64,000 nucleotides of DNA, from the NCBI GenBank assembly GCA_013350335.1, contig CM023540.1:44065222-44129221 (forward strand), read 5' to 3'. Of this stretch, positions 33,701 through 46,100 are shown one piece after another. Position 1 is the first letter of the stretch. The number at the start of each line of letters is the position of its first letter. Source of the DNA: Chimonanthus salicifolius (taxonomy: Eukaryota > Streptophyta > Magnoliopsida > Laurales > Calycanthaceae). Under the pieces are notes generated by a model. The model ran no database searches. It was not told the origin of the DNA and saw nothing but the letters and a program-made list of their open reading frames with translations. Position numbers and translations under genes: made by a program.

Positions 33701-33800
33701 AGCAGGGGTTCAAAATTCGATATCAATCAATATTTTTCTCTCTTTTTTTTTTTAAAAAGGTCGATATTTGGACCTCTCATTCCAGGTGGTTATAGAGCTA
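33701..33800. repeat. GGCCGATAT-family 5' fragment
   Basis: GCAGGGGTTCAAAATTCGATATCAATCAATATTTTTCTCTC has the family's terminal CAGGGGTTxAAAAT. The 3' part is lost or unrecognisable. Confidence 0.5.
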
Positions 33801-34426
33801 GAGTTAGCACCCAAGATTTCTGCCATGAAGTGGGAGTTGAGACTGTACAAACTCTGACAGAAGTTTACTTGTCTGTCTTTATTTTTCCTTTATAGGAGAT
33901 TTACAAAATATACAGTGTATATCAAAATAATTTTTGGGAGACACCTACATCCAAACATAAACTTTTTGAAGTAAGATGATTTTTATGGGAACCACATATT
34001 TTTAAGTATAAAAGATTTTGAAGATTTAAAATAATTTAATGCGATATAATTTTGGATATTAGAATATGCAACTTGATGGATTCATTTTAAGTAATTTTTG
34101 CTGACAACAAATTCAAACATAGGCAAGAGTGGGCTTTAAACAGAGATGCATAGTTATATAAACAAATAAAATTCTTCTCATTTACTTCATAGAGGAGAGA
34201 GAGCGCACAAATGGGAGACTTTAGAAATCAGAACATAACAATGAGACACTATTATACTCAATATTTTTATCCAAATAATTTGCTCTTTGAGGCTGTGAGA
34301 GAGATTCTAGCAAAATGTATTAGATTCTCTAGATTCATTAAGAAGTCAAAAAATGTCTTAATTTTTCTTTAAAAAAAATTCTAACGTAAATTGCAAGATA
34401 TATATTATCAAAAATATACTTAAAAG

Positions 34427-34456
34427 CAATGGTACAAATATCGGGATTTTGAGCTC

Positions 34457-34504
<48 letters not shown>

Positions 34505-34807
34505 CAATACGATATATATCAAGCCATACGGTGATCATATCAGACGATATGGCCGATATATTGGCCGATATTCAAGATTATCATTTTTTATAAAAAAAAA
34601 ACTCCATATCTGTGGTGCGCCTAGGCCGATATTAGCAAATATCGGCCATGATATCAACTGACATTTTGATTTTTTAACTTTTAAAAGTTAAAAAAACCAA
34701 GTACTTTTTTGAATTTTTTATTTTTATTTAAAAAAATATATACATCCAGTATCTTAAAAAAACAGAGAGAGAAAGATATCTCGACTGATCTGAATTTTAA
34801 ACCCCTG
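34427..34807. mobile_element. GGCCGATAT-family MITE with an internal AT expansion
   Basis: Ends CAATGGTACAAATATCGGG and GAATTTTAAACCCCTG. Flanks CTTAAAAG and GTTAAAAT agree at 6 of 8 positions. It shares long stretches with 21226-21538. An (AT)n run at 34458-34500 lengthens it. Confidence 0.75.
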
Positions 34808-34815
34808 GTTAAAAT

Positions 34816-36095
34816 ATTACAAATTTACATCTTTATTTTTAGTCCATTGATGTGATAACTCTGTTAATTAAAAGTCAATTAATTAATATTTTATGAGAGA
34901 TTATTTACTGTGAGTAGTTTAAAATGAATCTTTTTGAACTTTCAAGTAAGACCTTTAGAATGAATGATTAAATTAATGTAAAAAGTGAAACTTAGAGCTT
35001 TTTATTCATTTAAAGTCTCTGACAAAAAGTTTATACAATTGTTTACTAACAATTCCCAATTGATAATTTTATTATATTTTTTTATCAAAGACATAATAAA
35101 CAAATAATGATAAATTATTTGTTGTGAACCAATTTGTTGTAAAATGAATTTTTAGTATTTTTATAATTTTTTTAAATTATGAAAATGATCTAAATCTATT
35201 TTTTAACAAAATTCAACTTGAAAAAATATATTATATTATAAGTACAGTTAAAGGGTAAAAAGTTCTAATCATCTATGGAAAAATTTCAAACAATTTCACT
35301 CAAAATCTCAATATATTTCTTCAAAAGTTCTCTCAGTTTTTTTTTAAATCATACTCATTCGAATAAAGAGATGGTGTCACAGCCTGGCCCAAAAATCCAC
35401 TGCATGGGCATGGCTCAGCAAGATATTGTCTGCTCCAGACCCAGACAGGGCTCGCACGATTTTGTCATTGGACTTGGCTTAACAGTAAATCCAAAACGTG
35501 TCTTGCTGATATAGAGGGGCATTGCCACTTATAAACCTCTTCCATATTTCCCTCATTTCCAATGTGGAACTTGCTCAACACCCACACTCCATTCCACTGC
35601 TGGAGTGTCGGTTCGACTGACCAGATATGTTGATTGGATCAACATAGGCCTAGTTTCACCGTATCAGTTTCTTTTGGACCAGCCTCTGGGCTTTTATAGG
35701 TCAGGACCTTTAGATGTTCTCAATATTTGTAGAACGTTGAGATTTTTTTATACTTTGAGGCACATTTTATAAATATTGTTTTAGGGATATTAACGGCGAT
35801 TAGTAATATCATGATATTTTTAAATCTTCAAATTTTGATTGAGAAATTAATGGAAAAATCTCATGAATAATATAATATTTAAAAATAAAAAATAAAATAT
35901 TAATAAGGAATTTATAGAAAAATTTATCAGAATATTATCTCAATATTACTATTTATCACGATTTTATCAGAAATTTATTACCATATAAATCTCAAAATAT
36001 CAACCACAGTTATTATTTTTTTGGATAAAAACGTGATAAATTATATCCCTGAGGCAGAAATGCTGAAAGTGGCCCCAATTTGAGTGGTAGTCATG
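34816..36095. other. Intergenic sequence; possible LTR remnant at 35.37 kb
   Basis: Mostly AT-rich. From about 35374, TGTCACAGCCTGGCCC and, 200 bases on, CCAATGTGGAACTTGCTCAACAC resemble Ty3-type LTR phrases, but no end, target duplication or coding region was found. Confidence 0.3.
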
Positions 36096-36099
36096 CTTA

Positions 36100-36222
36100 C
36101 TGAAAAACCCGAAGCCCAACATTCTCTTCAATCGCCCTTCATTTTTGAGGAATTCATCTTTTAAACTTCTACTGATCTCGGATTCTCGTTGGAACTTCTG
36201 CTCTGATCTCGGATACTCCTTG
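36100..36222 (+). other. CBP20: Probable 5'-UTR first exon of CBP20
   Basis: A C/T-rich, moderately GC-balanced stretch ends in a good donor (CTCCTTG|GTATGAAA at 36222/36223). A matching acceptor (TTAACAG at 37050) precedes the coding start by 55 bp. The 5' boundary is a guess from composition. No long reading frame is present, as expected for an untranslated exon. Confidence 0.45.
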
Positions 36223-36296
36223 GTATGAAAGTCTCTCTGTCTCTCTAATTGGGTGAATTGATTTTGAATCGTGGATTCGTATAATTCTGACCTTAA

Positions 36297-36680
36297 CGCT
36301 CTGTTTGGATGAAGGGAAAAGGAAGTACTTCCCCCGGACCATGTAATTGGAAAGCTCTATAAGGTGTTTAGATGAGCCTTAAAATCTCGATTGTTGACAT
36401 TCCAGAGCTTTGGGTTCTGGGAATGTTAATTGTTAAACAAGGATGCAGTTTCTCTGTTGGAAACTGCATTTATATAACCAAAAGCTCAATGTACGTAAAA
36501 GAAAGAGGGAAAACTCACGTCTCTACTTTTGTTAAGTTTCCTGGAATGTCATCCATCACCCATGTGACCAAACATAGATTAGGAAGCTTTTGGAATTCCA
36601 GATTTATACACAGCTGTAGAAATCCATAGTGTTCTGCAGAATTCTGATTCCACTAAGGAATGTCGCTACCAAACGGGCCC
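36297..36680. mobile_element. PIF/Harbinger-like MITE, TAA target duplication
   Basis: TAA at 36294-36296 and 36681-36683 flanks ends CGCTCTGTTTGG and CCAAACGGGCCC (8 of 12 paired). The GGGCCCGTTTGG-type end and trinucleotide duplication fit Tourist elements. It lies in the inferred 5'-UTR intron of CBP20. Confidence 0.65.
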
Positions 36681-37050
36681 TAAATCCGATCCTGTCTACC
36701 CATCAAAATCCATAGTTGGATACTGAATGGCAGTGTGGGAGTTGAATGAACACATGAAGTGGGAAAGCTATTACTATTTTTATGCATTTCTGCATTTCCT
36801 ATCCTTAAAACAGCAATTGGTGATTTTGATTTGAGTGAAGCCTTTTCAATCACACACACACGCACATTCCAGGAAAACAATATACCAGTTTACATAATAT
36901 CTTATTTTGTGCGTCTGATTACCATCTGCTTTACTGGGTTCTAAACAAATTGCTTTGTGGGCTTCAAATGGTGCACCTTTCCATGGTGCATCTGTGTACA
37001 TTTGGAAATGCTGTAACTTAGGTAGCTCTGATATTGATTTTGCTTAACAG

Positions 37051-37123
37051 ACAATGATGAGGTGATTCTGTCGCTTGAGCTGGTCGTGTCAATTTGCGAG
37101 CATAAATGGCGTCTTTGTTCAAG
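37051..37123 (+). other. CBP20: CBP20 second transcript exon: UTR end plus MASLFK
   Basis: It begins after TTAACAG at 37050 and ends with ATGGCGTCTTTGTTCAAG before GTATTT. The six residues MASLFK match the amino terminus expected of plant CBP20, and AAG|GT is a sound donor. Two upstream ATGs (ATGATGAGGTGA, 37054-37065) form a three-codon uORF in the inferred leader. Confidence 0.75.
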
Positions 37124-40100
37124 GTATTTATTTGGGATATATTTGACATAAACTTTATTTGAGAAACTGAAATCAACGTTATTACCATCTCTCTCTGAAA
37201 ACATATACAAACACTCACTATGAAGATTGATGTTTCTATCACTTGTTATTTCAAGATATGCCAAACAGCGGGGACCTGTTTACTGCTATCGGGGTTAAAA
37301 AAGAAAACTGCCAATTAACTAATCAGGACCTGAGTCCGAAACAAACACCAATAAATGATAAAAAGGGTATAGTATAATTGCTGCTAGTGTGGAACTATCA
37401 GCCCATTTGGTATCTAAAATAATAAAGAATTATTGTGAATAGAAATGTTTCTGTCAAAGTGTGTCTTGTAGACACAGAATGGCCTACATGGCTATTCAAG
37501 AATGACTTAGTTTTTGTTTTTGTGCTTTTTGAGTCTTCTTGAAGAGGAGGTATTGTTTTAATCCTAAATGAAACTATTCTTATTCTATCATGAATGACCT
37601 ACCAAACAAACCCTATGCTTACCATTTGCCCCTTAATAAGCTATATTACTTGGGAGCTAAGGTCTCATATATCATTTTATTATTTTATGTTCAAAAGAAG
37701 GTTTGATAACATGTTGGATTCGTGAATCTGTCATACGCAAGCACTAAACTAAATAGTTCTAATTTGCAAATCTAATAAGAAACTTAATTTTCTATTCATG
37801 AGTTATAGGGAAGTTTCTGGTGATTCCTTCCTCTAAGAGCAAAAGGGATATAAAAGTTGTGCAGATTATTGTACGATTAAGCTTATGAGTCACACGATGA
37901 AGCTTTTGGAGAGAGTTATAGATGCTCGTCTAATAGAAGAATCAAGTATCTCCGAAAATCAATTTGAGTTTATGCTAGGTTGGTCAACAACAGAAGCTAT
38001 CCTTGTACTAAGCAAGGCTTGTGATAGGGTTCCAAGGAAGTTGTTTTGGAGTACATTAAGAATTAAATGCATTCCTTGTGAATACATTGAGATAATTCAG
38101 GATATGTATTATGGCATGACCACCAATTTTAGAACCGTTTGTGATGCGGGCATCCCTCCATGAAACAAGAGAAAAGACAACTTTGTCTTTGATCGTGGCA
38201 AGTCTAGAATAAAACCATCCAATATTGACTACAAGTTGGTAGGTTTAATGCATTTGGACCCTCCAAATGGGCTTGGACTTGGGTTTGGATCCAATCCATA
38301 TGGGTTTGGGTCTCTTCTAGACCCAACTTAAGAAGATCCATTGGCCACTAGAGGTGTCACAAGCAGGCAACCTAAGCAACCTTATGCTATATGGACCAAT
38401 GGAGCTTCAAACTCAAGCCATATGGTCCATGGGCATGTGCAACTTGTGCACAATTGACCACATTTATTGTGGGCGTTGGACTCTCTCTATTGATGGGTTG
38501 TGTGGTTCAAGCTTTGGGCAAGGATGGAAGGCTCTCAAGCTTCAACTAGAAGATGGACTAAGACATTCAATACATGGGCATGTGCTTGGTGTGTCATCCT
38601 AGCCTATGTGGAGCAAGTTCATTGGTTGGTGGAGGTTTGAAGGCCTAGTTGGAAGCTTATCATTAGTTGCATGTGATTCTCTCTTCCACATCACACTCTT
38701 GGTTGGCATGAACCATAGTGTGTATGCACTTGGAAATGGAATCTAGCCTTGTGTGAACGCTCATGTACTAAGCATCTAGTTCACTTATTGGAGCTTGGGC
38801 TACAACTACCTTGGCCATGTGTAATTTTTCATTTGTTGTATTTTTTTTTCTAAAACCCCAACCATGCACAATCCACTCCAACCATGGTTGAGTTTAGGTG
38901 TTGTTAGTTTGACCTCTCAGCCTATAAATACAAGTCGAGTTTGGGGTTTTGGACATCGAGTGTTTTGAGAATTCAATTGTACACTCAAGTGGAGTGAAGG
39001 CTTTTGTAAGGATTTTCCAAATGTTGGAATTTCTTATCTTTGTAAGTTCTCTTTGAATTACTAGTTCAAGTTCTTGATTGGGTTAAATAATTGTGTGCAA
39101 TTTCTATTGAATTCTTCCATCCAATTTCATTTCAACTTTGCAAGTTAATTTGATTGTTGGAATTGCATATTCTTTTGATTTAATTTAATCCACAAGAACT
39201 AGTGTTCTTGGAGACTTGTTTATCAAAAATTGTTATCAACGACGTCTTTGGTGAGGAACTATTTTGAGGCACTCAATTTGGTTCAGCAACTCCATCAAAC
39301 GGAAGTTCGTTGAGTCCAAATTTCCTCTGAGAATCAAGGACAATTCCTTACACTGAGGAGTTTCGTATGATAAGAGTCCCACACAACTTAAAGGGATGAC
39401 ACTATAAAATAAATCATTAGACCAGCAATGTTCTATGTGATAAAGTGTTGGTTGATTAAGAAAAGACAAATAGATAGAGTTAGAGTAACTGAGATGGGCA
39501 TGCTATGATGGATGAGTGGTCTAACTCTAAAGTATACAGCTAGAAATGACTGTGTAAGGGACATTTTAAAAATAGCCCCAATAGAGGACAAACTTAAGAA
39601 ATGCAATTGAGGTGGTTTGACCATGTAAGTAGAAGGCTAGAGATGGAACTCGTACGTAGGGAAGATGACCACTCAAATATGAAGGAAAGGGATAAGAAGG
39701 GACATGGTAGATAGTATGGTTTATGATAGGGTCAAATAAAGAAGTAGAACTTGAAAAGCTTACTTCGGATAGATGGCATTTTGGCTGATGATGATGAGTT
39801 ATAGGGAGGTTTCCTATTATTCCCAGGTCCCATAGCAGTTGGCCTTGATTCAGTATCAAGGCCAATGATTTGGCAGGCCCCTATGCATTCAAACATGCCC
39901 CAAAACTCGCAACTGAGCAGGGTGGAACTTTTTTTTTTTTTTTGGGTTGGGGGGGGGGAGGTTGGATGTGGCTATATGCATGGGTCTTTTCAAATCCGAA
40001 GTCCAATCGCCAAACTATAGACAATACTTGTATGTAAAATTGGTGCCGCTGCCAAGGAGCTTTCTCAATTGTTGTGAATACTAAATTGATGGCATCATAT

Positions 40101-43100
40101 TGTCAATACATGTATTGTCACGCCATGCCTTCCAACACCTAAACGGGCGTGATCTGACTGTACAAACTTACATCACCTGCTGCCCTAAACGGGTCCTACA
40201 TAAAAAATCTGTAGCTAAATTCAAACAAACAAAATTACATTCACAAGCCACCAAGATTCCTCAAGTCCACAACCTGCTAGAAGACTTAACATCTCATTTG
40301 AGCTTCCAAATAACTTAAAGGGATAAAAATCACTCATATAAAGATTTCTAAACGCATCACTTACTCACATTCCCATGACAATCAAATTAAAGCGGTCTCA
40401 AAATTAATCCATACTTGAATTTATTATCCAAGTTTTCCACAAATTAAAATAAACGAATGAACAACTTTCTCAAAGTCTCAAATCAAATAAACAACCAACT
40501 TATAATCTAAATAATAAATTTTGCACTAATTAAGCGTTTCTAAGAATTCTTCGTCGACTCCTCGTCTTCTAAGTTCAGTTGTGATTATCGTTCAGACCGA
40601 AGTCCAAGGGATTGCCTGCAATGTAAGGAATGAGCTCCATGCCCAGTAAAGAAAACAATAACACAAACATAGCGTATGATATCCCTACTTCCTCAATGAT
40701 ATTTCAAATAAGTAAGAATAACAATTTATTTCATACTCATGCCTTTGCAAAATGTAATGCTCAATGCCAAATGCCATATTCCAACCCATTATTACATTTA
40801 CTGATATTTGGTGGCCTTCTCGACGAATCGAGGATAACACAACATCGCCTTAATGGCCTTCCCACATAAAGTGAGGATAACACAACCTACCACCAAATAA
40901 CAGCCCTCATGACTTGTCACGGATATCACACCTTTTCTACTATAATGGTCTTCCCACTTAAAGTGAGGTTAACAACACTACCACCGTCGTGGTCTTCGTG
41001 ACAATCATGGATCGCACCCTCATACCCAATGCTATGAATATGAGAATGCTATGCTCAATGCCAATCAACATGCTTAATTAATCATGACATACTTTATAGA
41101 ATTATGATCTCTATTCTAAGCAGATTATTACATCATAATGGATATCTCATTTGCTATAGCATGCATATACCTTGAAATAAACATAGCAATAATTCAAGCA
41201 TCATAATGATTTGAATCATATAGACCAAGATTCAAACATGTACAATCAAGATTGAAATTCAACAATACCATACAATTAATCATTAATCTACTGAATATAA
41301 AATCATTGGATCTTTCAATACATTAATGGTTAGATTTCACAATCTGGGCGGACTGGATCTCCTCACGGCCAATAGAATATTTAGCCAAAATCTCCCTTAC
41401 ACTACTGTGAGTGAGCACCGGATTATAACCATCATTTACATGCATCCAGTCTTTTCTAGATCCAACAATTATATTCATAACATACAAAACAATGCAATAT
41501 TTTTCATTGCACAACAACAAATAGAAGATTATATGAATACATGGTATGTAGTGAATTGTTTCCCTCACCTAGAAGTTTGTGAAGTGCAAACGATGTACCC
41601 AAACGCTTTCCAAGAGATATTAGCCTTGAGAACCAAAGTTTGCTGCGAATACTGATTTAAAGATTTCACGTATTATTAATATGAGGATTATTAATTTTCT
41701 TTGGCAATTTACATTAAGGTGAAGTATGTTGCTGCCTCAACTTTAGTCTATGGGTTATCTAAAGGTCCATGGTTAAGGGTAAATGTTGAGTCCATACACT
41801 ACATGGGTGAGCCATGCCTAATCCAACTTAACACTGACAAGTTAATGGAACCTTGTTCATAAAACTAGTCACTTTAACCAAATAAAATAATTCAATAGAT
41901 ATCTAGGGTCATATCTTTAAAAAAACATAAATACTCTATCTAAAAGAAATAATAACAATCTTGAAAAAAAAAACAGCAACTGAATAAATGAAGTGAGAAT
42001 AAAAATGCCTTGTAAAAATAGATACTTACTTTTTAAAATCATTGATCACTCTAAATACAAGAATAAGTGAAATCATCAGACATTTTTGAAAAGTAAATGA
42101 CTCCATAGAAAGGACCAACTATTAAATGGTTTTGGGTTAGAACAGTCCTAACTTAGACTAATATATATACACTGATTAGAGAACCTTTTTCTCAAAAGAG
42201 TGTAGGTAAAACTATAAGAACGTGGTAACATAAACTTGAAATCTGGAGTACCTCTTATATATGTAAACATATTTTTGAAACTCCTTGCATTACTAAGGGA
42301 AAAGTAAATAACTATATACTCCAATTAATTGAAGTAAAGTAGTAAAGGTTTCCAGATTTGCTACCATCAAAACCTAATAAATAATTAGGACTGTATTTTT
42401 TTTTTGTATGAAAACTGTCCTAACTTGGGACGGTTTAGGGTTGGCTGCCTTTATGGAAGATAATAGTAACTCAATGTACATTTGATTTAATAAGTAATTA
42501 ACCCCTCCCAAACCCAATTAAAATAAGGTAAGCACTAAAGTCAAAAATCCTACAAAAAGGGCTGAATCTGGGATGGTTTTTGTTTTATGAAATACATTTG
42601 AAATCCCTAAAGTAATTTGATATTAATAAGTAACATTGTACTTCAACACATGGTGGCTAGAGAGACAAGATAATTAGAAAAATAATATCCAAAGCAAGTA
42701 CCATTCACCCACAAGGTTCGGTTGAAGGAGAGGATTCTGGTAACTCATAACAGGTCAAGGAAAATGGATAGTAAAGACTTCCATTCAGTCAGAAATCTCT
42801 TTTGAGTAAATACTGTACATCATCTTATACATAAACGAGGTCTGAGGTTCAGATCTTATTCAAGAAACGATGGTTTTCTGGTCCAAACAGTCCTAAGTAT
42901 CATAGATTCATGGGTTGATTTCCCTGATTTTGTAAACTATTTATTGTTTTGATGTTGGAAGCAAGGAGTAAGATTAAAGCAATAACAAGATCAGAAGACT
43001 TACCGTTTGGGAGGATCAGCCACTGCTCAACACTGGCTGGAGATCGTTCTTGCTCGGGTTCGGGTTGCTTCCACTCTAAGGGGTTCGAGAATATGGAACA

Positions 43101-46100
43101 AGATCTGGCTGCCCTTTGTATGGGTTTAAAAAGGAAAAGGGATCGGTGAGGAAATCCAGGATTTGCTTATCGAAGGAGACGGAAAAAGGGGGAGAGACGA
43201 AGAAGAAGGGATTCGAAGATTAGGGATTTTGTAGTCTCTGCTTTCGACAAGGAAGGTAGGGATTTAGAATCCCAAATGAACAAGGAAAGGACAAGAAAAG
43301 GGAAGAGAGGGATTTGAGGATTTTGTCCATCGAGACCGTAGGGATTTCTCCGAAGGAGACGGAAGGGAGGAGGGTCTTACTGTAACAGGAATCCCATCCG
43401 TGTATGGGATAAGGGGAACTCAACGAAAAGGAGGTGTGGGTCTTAAGGACCCACGCGACTTACCCAACTCAGGTTTTTAGGGTCGGGTTTCCCCTTTTGA
43501 TTAATTTGTCATACAATAATTAAATTCTAGATACATAAAATTTGGAACTCATTTATTGATTTTAAATCCTTAATAGAATATTTCCAATTTAAATTCTAAA
43601 TTAGGGGAATTTAAAAGTCTATGTTGATCACTTATTTTTCCCATTTACTTATTTTTAATTCGAAGGGGGTCAATTTGTAAATTCTTATTGAGGAGAAAGT
43701 GTGTGAAATCGGGGTCTATTATTCAATCTCTAAATTCAATTGTGTTTTTGTCAAATAAAATTATCAAATTAAATTAACAAATCGATTTAAACTACTGATA
43801 ATTTTCTAAATTAATTTTACCCATCACTATTGGCCCGTTACCCCGGGTCGGGTCATTACATGTATGTTCTCTTTGTGTCTTCAGTTTTTCCACGGCATTT
43901 GAATCCATGTCAATCTCTCTATGAATATGTTGGAGGGGTAGCTTTGGGTTTCAATAATTGTGAGATTTAAACACCATGTTCTTTCACTTAGTCTCTTATA
44001 CATGTAATTTTTATAGGTAATCCCCTTTAACCACCAACATCTCTCTATTCTTAGTCCCCCAAATTCAGTCAGGCCTGAACATGCTTTAATGGTCATCTGT
44101 ATATCTTTGTGGTTGCCATGCCATAGTTGTAATGATTTCTGCTTAGAGTTTAAGGCTCCGTTACCATAATTTTAAATGGCATTTTGTGCATTGTTGTCTT
44201 CGTATATCTACCTGTCTTTATGAGTCACATGTTGATTATCGAATCTAAATACGTGAGTTCTGATTCCCATCTCATGTGATTGGAGTCATATACTATCCTT
44301 TTTATCGGTAGCTACTATTCACATAATATTTGGGTTTGATTTTATTTCTTGAAGTCTGAAGTATATTAGTTACCTGAGCCTTTAAAGTTTCTACTTTTTC
44401 TTTTTCAGTTGTATATAACTTAAATAGTCTCCTCCTTTGAAGAAAAAAATTTGCTCTATCCTATTATGTTACCTAGTTTGCTGATTAGTTTCTCTGCTGT
44501 TTCCAACAATTTCCGTGATGCAACTAATCATTTGCCCCTTTTTTTTTGGCTATTTTTCCCTTACATTGCTTCATTGCTAGGATCCAAGCAAACTTTCAGT
44601 ATATCGAGATAGAAGGTTTCCTGGTACTCAGGAAGAATTTGAACATGCACTCCAAACCTCAACAACTGTTTATATTGGGAATATGTCCTTCTACACAACT
44701 GAGGAGCAAGTTTATGAGCTATTCTCTCGAGCTGGAGAGATGAAGAAGATAATTATGGGTTTAGACAAGAACTCTAAAACTCCATGTGGCTTTTGCTTTG
44801 TCTTGTAAGGTTCTTTCCTATAGAGAAAGCTAATGATTTTGTTCTTTAATTGGACATGTCAGTGCAAATTTTACTTATTTATTATTAGTTACATTGCTGC
44901 TGCTAATCCCATCTAAACATCTTTATTTCTGTTCTTTGTTCTTAATGAATTTTGTATTTCCTTAGAAAGCTTGCTAAGGTTGTAGGTTGTTTGGAACTGT
45001 CATCCCCCTTTTAAAGAATAAATTTAAGTTGTCGAGAATTCAGAAAAAAGCACAAGCCAAGTATTCTCTCAGCTTTCTTTACCATCCAAGAATTGACTCC
45101 ACCAGTAAGGCTGAAGCTTTGAAGGCTACTTGGTAGCTCACTGGTAGACTAAATGATAATTATTTCATCCTTGATCAAAGGATGTCTATTTTATAACTGA
45201 AACCAAAAATTGGAATGAAACTATGAAAGTAATTTGAGAGTGGCCACAAAGGCTATTTTGCATCTACTAAATACTCAAGATTTACGGAAAAGTGCCCATT
45301 CCTAGATGCCAGATATACCTTGAAAAGAAAATGGCTTCACAAAAATGAAGTTTGAAAAGAAAGAGATTACAGGTCATTGAACCATTGTCAGCGCTCTTGC
45401 AACTAAATATCACTAAATCTTTCTCAAGAAGGGAAAAATGGGTGTTTCAATTCTTTAGATTTATGACAAATATTTGCTGGGTGTTCTTTCAACTGTCCTT
45501 ACCATCCAAGGATCTATCTCACTTAGAAAGCTAAAGTTTTGAAGGCTAAATGGACTACAATATACAAGGGAGTTAAGAATGAACTATGGAAAGAAGCGAT
45601 GCAGTTTATGGAATTCTTGCTGATGCTTTTACAACTAAATTTTACTGATTTTTTTCTTCTTTGTAGTCTAATTACCAAAAAGTCCTTAAAATATGTAGTG
45701 CTTGTGATTCCTAATTGATATGTTAAATCCACTACCTAAACTGGACATGATGGGGAAGCTATGATCATGCTGTGCATTGTTTGATTTGAAGTGTTTTTTT
45801 TTTTTTTTCACACAAAATATCCTAAGAAGTTTCTGTTGTATTTATGTTACTCAAGCAATTATGTTGAGATTCATTGTCTTTCAATGGCATCGATACAAAT
45901 CCTTGTTACTTCCATTTGGTTCATTATCTTTTTTTTTGAAAAAGTACTTTTGTGCTAGCTATTTGGAATGTCATCTGGTTGGGGTGCATTCTCTGTTATG
46001 TGTTTAGCACATTTTTGCCATCTCTCTCTGTAAAGGTCTGTATACTTTTCTTGACTGTCTTCTGATGTGAATGGCTCAGATACTATTCTAGAGAGGATGC

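Larger units (their letters stand above)
37124..44580 (+). other. CBP20: CBP20 intron 1, 7.46 kb, filled with retroelements
   Basis: The donor is AAG|GTATTT at 37124. The acceptor is GCTAG|GATCC at 44580, preceded by a CTAAT branch-like motif and a long pyrimidine tract. The intron holds a broken LINE (37.8-39.8 kb) and a solo LTR (40116-43860). Phase 0 is kept between MASLFK and DPSKLS. Confidence 0.8.

Noticed and set aside
35374..35640. Solo LTR starting TGTCACAGCC
   Set aside because: No terminal CA, target duplication or second copy found; kept only as a low-confidence remark.
44556..44590. ATTGCTTCATTGCTAGGATCC read as a decayed CBP20 start (ATG lost, bases deleted)
   Set aside because: A true MASLFK exon with a proper donor is present at 37106-37123, and the stretch has the branch, pyrimidine tract and AG of a normal acceptor; the resemblance is coincidence.
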